A stretch of 55,220 nt of DNA, from the NCBI GenBank assembly GCA_051875715.1, contig JBJEHD010000049.1:1-55220 (forward strand). Direction: 5' to 3'. This DNA comes from DYCT01 sp051875715. GTDB taxonomy: Bacteria > Bacteroidota > Bacteroidia > Bacteroidales > Bacteroidaceae. The notes beneath the pieces were generated by a model that ran no database searches, was not told the origin of the DNA, and worked only from the letters and a program-made list of their open reading frames with translations. Below are positions 27,027-35,235 of the stretch, one piece after another. The position numbers were made by a program, and so were the translations under genes. How positions within the stretch are numbered: position 1 is the stretch's first letter; every line of letters begins with the position of its first letter.

Positions 27027-27935
27027 TACCAAGGCTCTTGCATTGCCCAATCCAAATGAACAGACAACGTCAGAGCCCACGCCGATATGAATAACCGCTC
27101 TACCACAAGAGACCTTTATAAACAAAAAAATTCGTCCCCGAAAGGATACAATTCGTGCTTACAAGGTCTCCGCAGGAGTGATGGAATCACACCCGGGACA
27201 TCTACCGTTGCTACGTTCAAGACTGGATTTTTGAATTTGCAAGATTCGGTACGTCTCAAACACAGCGTATAGTAAACGCCTTCAATATGTCTGGACTATG
27301 TTTCCCACCCAATACCCGCTTTGTACTGCTTTGTCAATTTGTGACTCCGCCATACTCAACACGGCGTGGGCTGCCTTGCCCAATGTCGTGGAAGAACACG
27401 TCTAACCGTGACAGATAGGACAAATGGCTAATAGTCCGAGCGCAAAGATTCAGATATTTTTTGAATTATATGATAATATTTGAAGAGAAATTTGTGTTTG
27501 CGTATTAGAAATTAACAACAATTAACCATAAGAATAACAAAAGGGATACTGCTACGCGCTACAATCTTGCTGTTTGGTAAAGGGACTGCCATTCATCTGA
27601 TTAGTTCGGCAGTGGCTACTCTCACCTGGGTACTGATTGATAACCATGACGAGAAGATTGACCACGAACATTTTCATACATCATTTATCCTGATAGCAAA
27701 TGAAGCGTTGTCAAAGATTCACAACCCGAACTTGCATATCTTGCCTGGTTAAAGCCCAATAGCAAATGCCAAATTAGCGAAAGTGTGCAACCTCGCTTTG
27801 GGGGCGTCGAAAGTCGGTTTCTCGCTCAGTCTTCTATTGATTTCCTACTGAATCGCCTTGATTCCCTTGTCTGCGACCTGGTCGAGATTGCGCCCATACG
27901 CACGCCGGGTTTTGCCGGAGAAAGCCGAGAAACAC

Positions 27936-27966
27936 TTGACAAGGGGCCGACGTTTTTGTATATTTG
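27936..27966 (+). promoter_or_regulatory. Bacteroides promoter of the HU-like gene
   Basis: A -33 TTG (27936-27938) and a -7 box TATATTTG (27959-27966) are 20 bases apart, the expected Bacteroides spacing. Transcription would begin near 27973, just before the 21-bp tandem array. Confidence 0.65.
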
Positions 27967-27983
27967 CATATCCGGATTTTATA

Positions 27984-28072
27984 TTCCAAGCCTTGGAACG
28001 TACGTTTCACGACTTGAAACCTATATTTCACGACTTGAAATGTACGTTTCACGGCTTGAAATATAGATTTCG
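27984..28072 (+). repeat. 21-bp tandem palindromic repeats in the HU-gene leader
   Basis: Palindromic cores start at 27984 (TTCCAAGCCTTGGAA), 28005, 28026 and 28047 (TTTCACGACTTGAAA and a one-base variant), with a partial fifth at 28068. The step is exactly 21 bases, two turns of B-DNA. Linkers alternate between GTACG-type and TATA-type, giving a 42-base higher-order period. Confidence 0.85.
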
Positions 28073-28151
28073 CACCCTTGCGACGGCAAACGGAAGCGCA
28101 CGCGCAAGACATCGGGAACAAACATACGAACGAAACCAAACCATAAGAACC

Positions 28152-28802
28152 ATGCCAAAGTATATTTTGCAAGAGATGCCGGACCTGAACCGGCAAGACG
28201 AACAACGGGTGGTGCCGAGACTGGTCGGCACACAACTGCTCTCCGGCGACGAGCTGGTGGAGAAGGTGATATCGTACAACCGTGGCTTCAGCCGCTCGGT
28301 GGTGGACGGCGTGCTGACGGCGCTGGTGGACACCGTGCGCCTGGTGCTGGCCGATGGGAATACGGTGAAAATTGACGGGATAGGCACCCTGTCGGTGTCG
28401 CTGGCGTTCGACGACGACAAGCCAACCTGCCTCGACGGTGAGGACGACCGCATGGCCTATCGCAAGGTGCGGGTGAAAAGCCTCAACTTCCGCACCGATG
28501 CGGAGACGACGGAGTGGGTGGCGCAGCACATCGACCTGGAACGCGCCATGGGAGGGGTGAAACGGATAAAGGCGGACCGCTACACGCTGCAAGAGCGGCA
28601 GCAACGCGCCCTGGCCTATATCGACGAGCACGGAAGCATCGGATTGGGGCAGTATGCCGAACTGAACAGTGTAAGCCGCCCGACGGCCTCGAGAGAACTG
28701 AACCGATGGTCGGCCGGGAACGATGCACCGCTTCGGGCCGAAGGAAAAGCGCCCCACCGCGTATGGGTGAGGCGCAATGCATCAGATGAAACGGAGTCTT
28801 AG
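28152..28802 (+). CDS. HU-like (HU-HIG) DNA-binding protein with extra C-terminal HTH
   Basis: Start at 28152 (MPKYILQEMPDLN) is chosen because the frame upstream only translates the repeat array. 216 residues: an HU/IHF-like domain of the long Bacteroidetes type (about 1-125; LVEKVISYNRGFSRSVVDGVLTALVDTV, with GNTVKIDGIGTLSVSLAF) and a C-terminal region (about 145-216) that looks like a winged helix (LAYIDEHGSIGLGQYAELNSVSRPTASRELNRW). It should be a nucleoid-type or regulatory DNA-binding protein. The periodic palindromes in its leader may be its own operator, which is an inference. Its end overlaps the convergent DUF4861 gene by 4 bases. Confidence 0.82.
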   Translation: MPKYILQEMPDLNRQDEQRVVPRLVGTQLLSGDELVEKVISYNRGFSRSVVDGVLTALVDTVRLVLADGNTVKIDGIGTLSVSLAFDDDKPTCLDGEDDRMAYRKVRVKSLNFRTDAETTEWVAQHIDLERAMGGVKRIKADRYTLQERQQRALAYIDEHGSIGLGQYAELNSVSRPTASRELNRWSAGNDAPLRAEGKAPHRVWVRRNASDETES

Positions 28803-30043
28803 CGAAGGGTGACTTCAAGCGGGTTGCGCACGCACTGAGCCGTCGCGTCGAGGTAGTTGGTCCACGCGTCCATGCTCTCTACGCCGCCTTTGCTCCAGCC
28901 CGAGCCCCAATAGTAGACAAACTCCGAGGCGGGTTCGTAGGTGCTGACAGCCAGCAAATGGCCGTAGCCGCCCATGCGGTTGGTGTTGTCGGCCGGGAAC
29001 ATCTCCACCTTGGTTTCTCCGACTGCGGCGGGGAATACGGCGCCCACGTAGATGGTGCCATGGCCGGCCGTCGGGTTGTTGGTCGGGTCGGCATAGCCGA
29101 TGTAGCCCTTCTCGGCATTCTCGACATGCAGGCCACCGTCGGCATCATGCAGCACACAGCCAGCCACCACGGGATAGGCGGCCGTCGTGTTCGAGTAGGT
29201 CACCACCGTCTTGTTGAGGTGCGAACCCTGGTCGAGCGTGATGACGCGCGTCTCCACCACGTCGGCATCCTCTCCCACGGCAAGCGGGGTGAAGGTCAGG
29301 CGAGCCGTAAAGCGAAGCGGACCATTGTCCAGGATTTCCTGTTCGGCATAACAATACGGGTAGACGATTTCGCCGTTCACGTAGAGGGCGTTCGTTCCGC
29401 CGCCCAGTGTCGGGCCGACGTTGTACACGTCCATGCCATTTCCGTGGTCCACGTGGTAGGAAATCGCCTTCTGCAGTTCGCCGGCCTCTTCGGGTTTCCC
29501 GGCCTTGCGGAGCGAGTCAATCTGCGCCCGCACCACGGGGTCGAGTTCCATGCGGTAGCGTTCCTCTACCACCGGTTCGGACACCGACTTCGTAAACACG
29601 TCATAGCCGAAGGCCCGTTCGCCCTTGGCCTGCAAAGCCGGACCGTAGGCGCGATAGGCCGCCTTGTCGTTCTCCCATGCCAGGTCGTCCATGCGTTCCG
29701 GGTAGACACGGCCGCAGGCACAGGCCTCGAACACGTCGGGTTCGCCCACCTGGACGGTGTACGTCTGCTTGCCCGACGGATCTACGCTGACGGGGAACAC
29801 CAGCTTGCCGTCGTACGTAATCTGGTACGGCACCTGTTCGTTCTTCTCGTTCATCACCACCAGCGTTTCCGTATCGGCCAGGCGGAGACGTTCGGCCACT
29901 TCTTCCATCGACACCTCCACCATCTCGCTGCTGCGTGCCAAGGCGATGGGGTTGCTTATTTCCACGTTCACCACTCTCTCCTGCGAGCAGGCTGCGAAGG
30001 CCATGGCCGCCAGGAACAGATAGTATGATTTCTGTCTATTCAT
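28799..30043 (-). CDS. DUF4861 lipoprotein, uronate-pathway associated
   Basis: 414 residues with a lipoprotein signal (AFAAC, Cys near 19). The body (ANDPVPYQITYDGKLVF-like start, YRAYGPALQAKGERAFGYDV, GPTLGGGTNALYVNGEIVYPY, AGCVLHDADGG) is the DUF4861 family, which I know as a neighbour of pectate/uronate genes in Bacteroidetes; no activity is established to my knowledge. It is the last gene of a kduI-kduD-DUF4861 run on the minus strand, 86 bases after kduD. Residues such as HVDHGNGMDVYNVG could be a binding site, but nothing is assigned. Confidence 0.82.
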   Translation of the reverse strand: MNRQKSYYLFLAAMAFAACSQERVVNVEISNPIALARSSEMVEVSMEEVAERLRLADTETLVVMNEKNEQVPYQITYDGKLVFPVSVDPSGKQTYTVQVGEPDVFEACACGRVYPERMDDLAWENDKAAYRAYGPALQAKGERAFGYDVFTKSVSEPVVEERYRMELDPVVRAQIDSLRKAGKPEEAGELQKAISYHVDHGNGMDVYNVGPTLGGGTNALYVNGEIVYPYCYAEQEILDNGPLRFTARLTFTPLAVGEDADVVETRVITLDQGSHLNKTVVTYSNTTAAYPVVAGCVLHDADGGLHVENAEKGYIGYADPTNNPTAGHGTIYVGAVFPAAVGETKVEMFPADNTNRMGGYGHLLAVSTYEPASEFVYYWGSGWSKGGVESMDAWTNYLDATAQCVRNPLEVTLR

Positions 30044-30129
30044 AAGTCTGGATATAAAAAGAAAGGCGCCTCCTTCCCTCCGATGCCGAAGGAAAGGTCA
30101 GGCACCTTTCGAGTTAGGTCAATTCACGT

Positions 30130-30933
30130 TTATTTCGGTTGTTTGCCGATGTATGCCAAGATACCACCGTCTACGTAGAGCACGTGGCCGTTGACAGCGT
30201 TCGAAGCCTCCGAAGCCAAGAACACAGCCGGACCCGTCAGTTCTTCGGGTTGCAACCAGCGGCCTGCCGGAGTCTTTGCGCAGATGAACGAGTCGAACGG
30301 ATGGCGGCTGCCATCGGGTTGTTTTTCACGCAAGGGAGCAGTCTGAGGCGTAGCGATGTAGCCCGGGCCGATGCCGTTGCACTGGATGTTGTATTCGCCG
30401 TATTCGGAGCAGATGTTGCGTGTGAGCATCTTCAGACCACCCTTGGCAGCAGCGTAAGCCGATACCGTTTCGCGGCCGAGTTCGGACATCATCGAGCAGA
30501 TGTTGATGATCTTACCGTGACGCTTTTCCATCATGGCGGGCAACACAGCCTTCGACACGATGAACGGAGCGTTCAGGTCGATATCGATGACGCGACGGAA
30601 GTCAGCGGCTTCCATTTCGTGCATCGGCACGCGGCGGATGATACCGGCGTTGTTCACCAGGATGTCAACCGTACCCACTTCCTGGGCAATCTGAGCCACC
30701 ATAGCCTGAACGGCGGGTTCGTTCGTCACGTCGCAAACGTAGCCGTGAGCCTCGATGCCTTTGGCAGCGTAAGCAGCCAGACCTTTGTCCACCAATTCCT
30801 GGTTGATATCGTTGAAGCAAATCTTTGCGCCCTGTTCTGCGAAAGCAGATGCGATGGCGAAACCGATACCGTAAGAAGCACCTGTTACGAGAGCTACCTT
30901 ACCTTCGAGGGAGAAATTTAAATACTGATTCAT
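30130..30933 (-). CDS. kduD: 2-dehydro-3-deoxy-D-gluconate 5-dehydrogenase-type SDR (KduD)
   Basis: 267-residue classical short-chain dehydrogenase: cofactor loop TGASYGIG (17-24), NNAG (94-97), catalytic Ser147, Tyr160 and Lys164 (SAYAAAKGG), and a C-terminal TGPAVFLASEASNAVNGHVLYVDGG. KduD reduces 2,5-diketo-3-deoxygluconate to 2-keto-3-deoxygluconate with NAD(P)H in the cytoplasm, the step after KduI. The adjacent kduI gene (39-base gap) makes this assignment much better than the generic 'gluconate 5-dehydrogenase' label often used for the family. Confidence 0.9.
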   Translation of the reverse strand: MNQYLNFSLEGKVALVTGASYGIGFAIASAFAEQGAKICFNDINQELVDKGLAAYAAKGIEAHGYVCDVTNEPAVQAMVAQIAQEVGTVDILVNNAGIIRRVPMHEMEAADFRRVIDIDLNAPFIVSKAVLPAMMEKRHGKIINICSMMSELGRETVSAYAAAKGGLKMLTRNICSEYGEYNIQCNGIGPGYIATPQTAPLREKQPDGSRHPFDSFICAKTPAGRWLQPEELTGPAVFLASEASNAVNGHVLYVDGGILAYIGKQPK

Positions 30934-30972
30934 GATGTTTGTTGTTTATAAATAGGTTAATAATAACGTTGT

Positions 30973-31815
30973 CTACCGCAAGTCGGTGATGGCCGAGAAG
31001 TCCTGGTCAGAATAGTCCTGGTTCTCGCCTCCCATGCCCCAGATGAAAGTATAGTGATGCGTGGCCGCCGCGCTGTGGATGGACCACTCGGGCGAAAGCA
31101 CGGCCTGTTCGTTCCGCATCCAAAGATGGCGCGTCTCGTCCACCTCGCCCATGAAGTGGCAGACGGCATGCTCGTCGGGCAGTTCGAAATAGAAGTAAGC
31201 CTCCATACGGCGTGCGTGCACGTGGGCCGGCATGGTGTTCCATACGCTGCCCGGCAGCAGTTCGGTCATGCCCATCTGCAACTGGCACGTGGGCAGCACC
31301 TGGCTGACCAACATTTTATGGATGTTACGGTGATTGGAGCCTTCAAGCGAACCCATCTCGGCCACGATGGCGTCGGCGCGCGTCACTTTGCGGTCGGGAT
31401 AGGAGCAATGAGCCGTGGTGGAGTTGAAATAGAATTTGGCCGGACATTCGGCATCGAGGCTGCGGAACTCGACCGAGCGGTCGCCCGCACCCAAATAGAG
31501 TGCCTCCTTGTACGCCAGTTCATACGTATGGCCGTCTACGACGACCTCGCCCGGTCCGCCCACGTTGAAGATACCGATTTCGCGGCGAGTCAGGAAATAC
31601 GGAGCCTTCAGCGGATCGATGGCCTCCAGCGGCAGCACCTCATGCACCGGCATCACCCCACCGACCACCACGCGGTCGTAGAGCGAATACACCATGTTCA
31701 CTTCGTCGGGAGAGAAAATCGTTTCGATGAGGAAATCTCGCCGGATGCGCTGTGTGTCGTAGGCCTTGGCATCGTCCGGATGAGCGGCATATCTGATTTC
31801 GTAGTTGGTTTTCAT
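30973..31815 (-). CDS. kduI: 5-dehydro-4-deoxy-D-glucuronate isomerase (KduI)
   Basis: Start at 31815 (MKTNYEIRYAAHPDDAK) gives 280 residues, matching the E. coli enzyme (278) better than an ATG 18 bases upstream. Cupin metal ligands are visible as His198, His200, Glu205 (HVHARRME) and His247 (EWSIHSAAAT). It isomerises 4-deoxy-5-keto-uronate, the product of unsaturated uronyl hydrolases such as the GH105 enzyme of this window. First gene of the operon, behind a TAnnTTTG box on the minus strand. Confidence 0.95.
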   Translation of the reverse strand: MKTNYEIRYAAHPDDAKAYDTQRIRRDFLIETIFSPDEVNMVYSLYDRVVVGGVMPVHEVLPLEAIDPLKAPYFLTRREIGIFNVGGPGEVVVDGHTYELAYKEALYLGAGDRSVEFRSLDAECPAKFYFNSTTAHCSYPDRKVTRADAIVAEMGSLEGSNHRNIHKMLVSQVLPTCQLQMGMTELLPGSVWNTMPAHVHARRMEAYFYFELPDEHAVCHFMGEVDETRHLWMRNEQAVLSPEWSIHSAAATHHYTFIWGMGGENQDYSDQDFSAITDLR

Positions 31816-31847
31816 AGGTATTACACTGTTCATTTACGTACGCATTG

Positions 31848-31855
31848 CAAATGTA
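31848..31855 (-). promoter_or_regulatory. Bacteroides -7 box for the kduI operon
   Basis: TACATTTG on the minus strand, 32 bases before the kduI start. No clear -33 TTTG at the right distance. Confidence 0.5.
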
Positions 31856-31920
31856 ACAAATAAAACCATACCTCATTCTAAAAACGTATTAAATAACCAC
31901 CAATTTTGTCCAATTCGAGA

Positions 31921-33315
31921 CTAGCGGCACAGGGCTTCGCACACTTTGTTCTGGAAATCCTTGGCCGCAGAGGCGTTCAGGATGTTCTGGTTGATGATGA
32001 CGAAAGCCAGCAGGTGGCCGTCGGAGGCATGGGCATAGCCGGCCAACGAACTGACCCCGGTGAGCGACCCCGTCTTGGCCCGTACACGACGGAAGGCCTT
32101 GCCCTGCTTCATCCGGTTGCGCAGCGATCCGTCGACACCGGCCTGGGGCAACGCCTCGTAGAGTTCGGCAAACAGGGCGGGATGGCGATAGGCATACTGC
32201 AGGCAGGCCAGCAGCAGGCGGGGCGATACATAATTATATAAGGAGACACCGCAACCGTCGGCCAGGCGGTAGTCCTTCGGCGTGAAGCCCAGCCGCGCCA
32301 GCAGCGAGTCGAGTTCGCAGAGGCCGTCGGCCGCACCGACATGGCGCCGGCCTCCCCGGGCCGCCAACTGATAGAACAGGGCTTCGGCCGACAGGTTGTC
32401 GCTCCGCTTGAGGGCAGGCACCAGGGCGTCGCGCAAGGTATGGGCATACGTGCCCAGCAGGAAGGCGCTGTCTGCCGGACAGGGCCGCACAGCATAGGGG
32501 CCCACGGTAATGCCGGCATCGGCCAACCGCTCGCGCAGCACGTGCAGGAAGAAATGCGAGGAGGGGAACATGCTGACCCGGTCGGTGCGACGGCCGCACA
32601 CGCCGCCACGCGCCACAATCTCGTTGCCCCCTTCGAGCCAGTTGCGCACCGCCTCGAACGGGCCGGACTCGGGCCGACGGCTCCGGGTGCAATTGCGCAG
32701 CGTATAGAACGTCGAGGCCGGACGGCATACCAGCCGGGCGGCCGAGTCGGCCTCCACCGGCGTGGCCTCCACCTCCACATAGCCTTTATGGTACATCAGC
32801 GGCGACAAGCAGGGCTGGAAGTAATACGACGCATCGTCCCACGCCCAGCCGGCCTCCCAATAGAGCGAATCCTTCATCGACACGTCGCCGTAGAGCCGGC
32901 CGGTCACCTGCCGGATGCCGGCCCGGCGGACACAGTCGACCAAGGCCTCCATGCCCTCGTCGGAAAACTCCGAGTCGAAACCGCCCACCACATACAGGTC
33001 GCCTTCCAGCACCCCATCCGTCACACGACCGCCGGCATAGAGCGAGGTGGACAGAGGATGGTCGGGACCGAGGCGGTCCAGCGCCGCCACCGCCGTGACC
33101 AGTTTCAGCACCGAAGCCGGCCGATAGAGTTTCCGGTCCTGATAGGCGAAGACCATGCGGTCCGCCGTAAGGTCGTACACCGCCAGCCCCACCTCGGAAG
33201 TCTGCAGGGCCGACGACTGCAACAACGCCTCCAGCCGTGCCCGGCAGTCGGCCTGCGCCGACAGCCGGACCGGGAGCATCCACAGCCACACCAGCAACCA
33301 GACAAGGCGGTTCAT
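31921..33315 (-). CDS. dacB: D-alanyl-D-alanine carboxypeptidase/endopeptidase, PBP4 type
   Basis: Start at 33315 (MNRLVWLLVWLWMLPVRLSAQ, a signal peptide); an earlier in-frame start would run back into lpdA. 464 residues with the three penicillin-binding motifs: SVLK at 68-71, SDN at 305-307 and KTG at 414-416. The large insertion between the first two motifs is characteristic of PBP4/DacB. Cuts the terminal D-Ala and peptide crosslinks of peptidoglycan in the periplasm. Ten bases downstream of lpdA, so probably cotranscribed with it. Confidence 0.92.
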   Translation of the reverse strand: MNRLVWLLVWLWMLPVRLSAQADCRARLEALLQSSALQTSEVGLAVYDLTADRMVFAYQDRKLYRPASVLKLVTAVAALDRLGPDHPLSTSLYAGGRVTDGVLEGDLYVVGGFDSEFSDEGMEALVDCVRRAGIRQVTGRLYGDVSMKDSLYWEAGWAWDDASYYFQPCLSPLMYHKGYVEVEATPVEADSAARLVCRPASTFYTLRNCTRSRRPESGPFEAVRNWLEGGNEIVARGGVCGRRTDRVSMFPSSHFFLHVLRERLADAGITVGPYAVRPCPADSAFLLGTYAHTLRDALVPALKRSDNLSAEALFYQLAARGGRRHVGAADGLCELDSLLARLGFTPKDYRLADGCGVSLYNYVSPRLLLACLQYAYRHPALFAELYEALPQAGVDGSLRNRMKQGKAFRRVRAKTGSLTGVSSLAGYAHASDGHLLAFVIINQNILNASAAKDFQNKVCEALCR

Positions 33316-33325
33316 GCCGATGCGC

Positions 33326-34672
33326 TTACAGGGCTTCACGGAAGATTTCCCCCACCGTCGGGTGTGGGAACACCATGCGTTTCCATTCGTCGGCCGTCCA
33401 ACGTTTCTCGATGGCCATGCCGGCCAGCGGAATGATTTCGGAGGCCGGGTTGCCCAACACGTGCGCACCCAGCACCGTGCCGTCTTCGGCCAGCAACACC
33501 TTGCACAGACCGTTGACACCCTCGTTCTCGGCCACGAAACGGCCGGAATAGGCCATTGGCAGTTTCTCTACCCGATAGGGCACACCGGCCTGCTGCAGCG
33601 ATTCCTCAGTGGCACCCACACCGGCCACTTCGGGATTGGTGTAGACCACGCCGGGGATGGCGCGGTAACTCATCGCATCGGTGCGGCCCAAGATGTGCGC
33701 CACAGCCACCTCAGCCTCACGCACCGCCGTGTGGGCCAACAGCGACACTCCGTTGAGGTCGCCGCACACGTACACGCCTTCGACCGACGACTGCAGGTGT
33801 TCGTCCACCCGAATGCACCGACGCTCAGTTCGTTCGAGCGACAGGTTCTCCAGTCCGAACCCGTTCGTCACCGGCCGACGGCCCACGCTCATCAGCAGCC
33901 GCTCGGACGTGACTTCGCCGGCCCCCTGTTCGTTCTCATAAGTCACGGTGATGCCCTCGGCGGTCTGCGACACGGCCGTCACCTTCGTCTGCAGCAAGAA
34001 GCGCACGCCCCGCTTGACATAGGCGTCCTGCAGCATGGCGGAAATCTCGCCGTCCATCGGTCCCAGAATCTTCGACAGCATCTCCACCACCGTCACCTGC
34101 ACACCCAGGCTGGAGAAGAATGAAGCAAACTCCATGCCGATGACACCTCCGCCCACGATGGTCAGCGATGCCGGCAGCACCTTGCAGTCGAGTGCCTCGC
34201 GGTGGGTCCAATAGTCCACACCGTCCAGTCCGGCAATGGGAGGGATGAACGTCTCCGAACCGGTGCAGAGCAGCAATTTCTCGCACTCGTACACTTCGTC
34301 GCCGCAGCGCACATGGTTCTTGTCTTCGATGTAGGCTTCGCCCGTGACGACGGTCACCCCGGCAGACGTCAGTTTGGCCTTGATGCCCAGCACCAGTTTG
34401 CGCACCACCTTGGCCTTGCGGGCGATGACCTTGGGCAGGTCGACCGACGCATCGGACACCTGGACGGCATATTTGGACGCATGGCGTGCATAGTCGTACA
34501 CCTTGGCCGAGTAGAGCAGCGTCTTGGTCGGGATGCAACCCTCGTTCAGGCACACACCGCCCAGACTCCTTTTTTCGAAAAGCACCACACTCAGGCCGGC
34601 TTTGCCCGCCATCTCTGCGGCAGTGTAGCCCGCCGGACCACCGCCGATAATTGCAACTTGATAGTTCATCAT
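33326..34672 (-). CDS. lpdA: Dihydrolipoyl dehydrogenase (E3)
   Basis: 448 residues. FAD-binding GGGPAGYTAAE at 10-20, redox disulfide Cys41/Cys46 (GGVCLNEGCIPTK), NAD-binding GGGVIGMEFASFF, and the C-terminal His/Glu pair in FPHPTVGE. It reoxidises lipoyl groups of 2-oxoacid dehydrogenase or glycine cleavage complexes. No E1/E2 genes are nearby, so the partner complex is not shown here. Lies between the PH-like gene (23-base gap) and the PBP4 gene. Confidence 0.95.
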   Translation of the reverse strand: MMNYQVAIIGGGPAGYTAAEMAGKAGLSVVLFEKRSLGGVCLNEGCIPTKTLLYSAKVYDYARHASKYAVQVSDASVDLPKVIARKAKVVRKLVLGIKAKLTSAGVTVVTGEAYIEDKNHVRCGDEVYECEKLLLCTGSETFIPPIAGLDGVDYWTHREALDCKVLPASLTIVGGGVIGMEFASFFSSLGVQVTVVEMLSKILGPMDGEISAMLQDAYVKRGVRFLLQTKVTAVSQTAEGITVTYENEQGAGEVTSERLLMSVGRRPVTNGFGLENLSLERTERRCIRVDEHLQSSVEGVYVCGDLNGVSLLAHTAVREAEVAVAHILGRTDAMSYRAIPGVVYTNPEVAGVGATEESLQQAGVPYRVEKLPMAYSGRFVAENEGVNGLCKVLLAEDGTVLGAHVLGNPASEIIPLAGMAIEKRWTADEWKRMVFPHPTVGEIFREAL

Positions 34673-34695
34673 GTTATGTAAAGGTTAAAAAAGTA

Positions 34696-35127
34696 TCAGA
34701 CCGACAACACCCCGTCCACCACGATGTCCGGGTTGTGGCGCAACAGGGCGGCCACGAAGCCCACCTCGTCCTTTGGCGACACGCACACCGTCTCCTTCCG
34801 GAGCGGGCCGCGGCACACCAGGCGGAGATGCCGGTGCGACAAGGCGGCCGAGGTCTGCCACGAATGCGAGCGCGACACCGACTCGACATCGGCTACCGCG
34901 AGGGTACGGACCGGGAAGAAACGGCCCGCCTCCAGCAGCAACTGCCCGTCGGACGTGACCGTGTATCGCGTGTGAAGCATCATTTCGATGAGGTACAGTT
35001 CGAACATCGTCAACAAAACGGCCACCAGCACCTCCTTCGTCCAAAAGAAGTAGACCAGCTGTGCGCCCAACACAATGATTAAAAAATAGAGTGCCCACCC
35101 CACTTTGGGTGGAAATATCCGATTCAT
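34696..35127 (-). CDS. Small membrane protein with PH-like domain
   Basis: Start at 35127 (MNRIFPPKVGWALYFLIIV), 143 residues. Two adjacent hydrophobic spans (about 9-50) are followed by a soluble beta-rich domain (YTVTSDGQLLLEAGRFFPVRT ... SVSRSHSW ... VCVSPKDEVGFVAALLRHNPDI), the look of bacterial PH-like domains. Function unknown. A diverged -7 box (TATCTTTC, 35150-35157 on the minus strand) is the only promoter sign in the 108-base gap to divergent nadB. Confidence 0.65.
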   Translation of the reverse strand: MNRIFPPKVGWALYFLIIVLGAQLVYFFWTKEVLVAVLLTMFELYLIEMMLHTRYTVTSDGQLLLEAGRFFPVRTLAVADVESVSRSHSWQTSAALSHRHLRLVCRGPLRKETVCVSPKDEVGFVAALLRHNPDIVVDGVLSV

Positions 35128-35204
35128 AAGCCTGCTTTTTGCGCGAAAGATAAGCATTTTATCAATTATTCCCCCCAAAAAGGAGATGGAAAAGCATATT
35201 TTCG

Positions 35205-35212
35205 TAGTTTTG
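35205..35212 (+). promoter_or_regulatory. Bacteroides -7 box for nadB
   Basis: TAGTTTTG matches TAnnTTTG, 23 bases before the nadB ATG, implying a very short leader. No -33 TTTG seen. Confidence 0.55.
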
Positions 35213-35235
35213 CACCTGTCTAAGATACAATCACT

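Larger units (their letters stand above)
18249..27980. other. Putative AT-rich accessory island (restriction-modification plus RiPP)
   Basis: Between the repeat at 18113-18248 and the HU-gene promoter the DNA is visibly poorer in G+C than both flanks and all confident genes lie on the minus strand. Both modules are typical transferred cargo. No integrase, transposase or att repeat was found, so the right boundary is approximate. Confidence 0.55.
26959..28151. other. Long gene-poor stretch with inverted repeats
   Basis: No intact gene recognised in 1.2 kb. It contains an 11-base perfect inverted repeat (AGCCCACGCCG at 27074-27084; its complement at 27362-27372), the hairpin at 26991-27026, a 61-codon open frame (27567-27752) I cannot assign, and, from 27936, the promoter and tandem array of the HU-like gene. 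Parts of it may be a structured RNA read toward lower coordinates, or decayed mobile DNA. Confidence 0.45.

Noticed and set aside
27087..27120. tRNA-like D-arm (GGTAGAGCGG on the minus strand)
   Set aside because: No matching acceptor stem, anticodon arm or T-arm could be assembled around it.
27567..27752. 61-codon plus-strand frame as a gene
   Set aside because: Start is not supported by a ribosome-binding site and no family is recognisable; left as part of the unexplained stretch.
27858..28151. 98-residue N-terminal extension of the HU-like protein
   Set aside because: It only translates the promoter and the tandem palindromes; the HU-type start is MPKYILQ.
32341..33435. 364-codon plus-strand frame opposite the PBP4-type gene
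   Set aside because: Shadow of a gene with all three penicillin-binding motifs intact.
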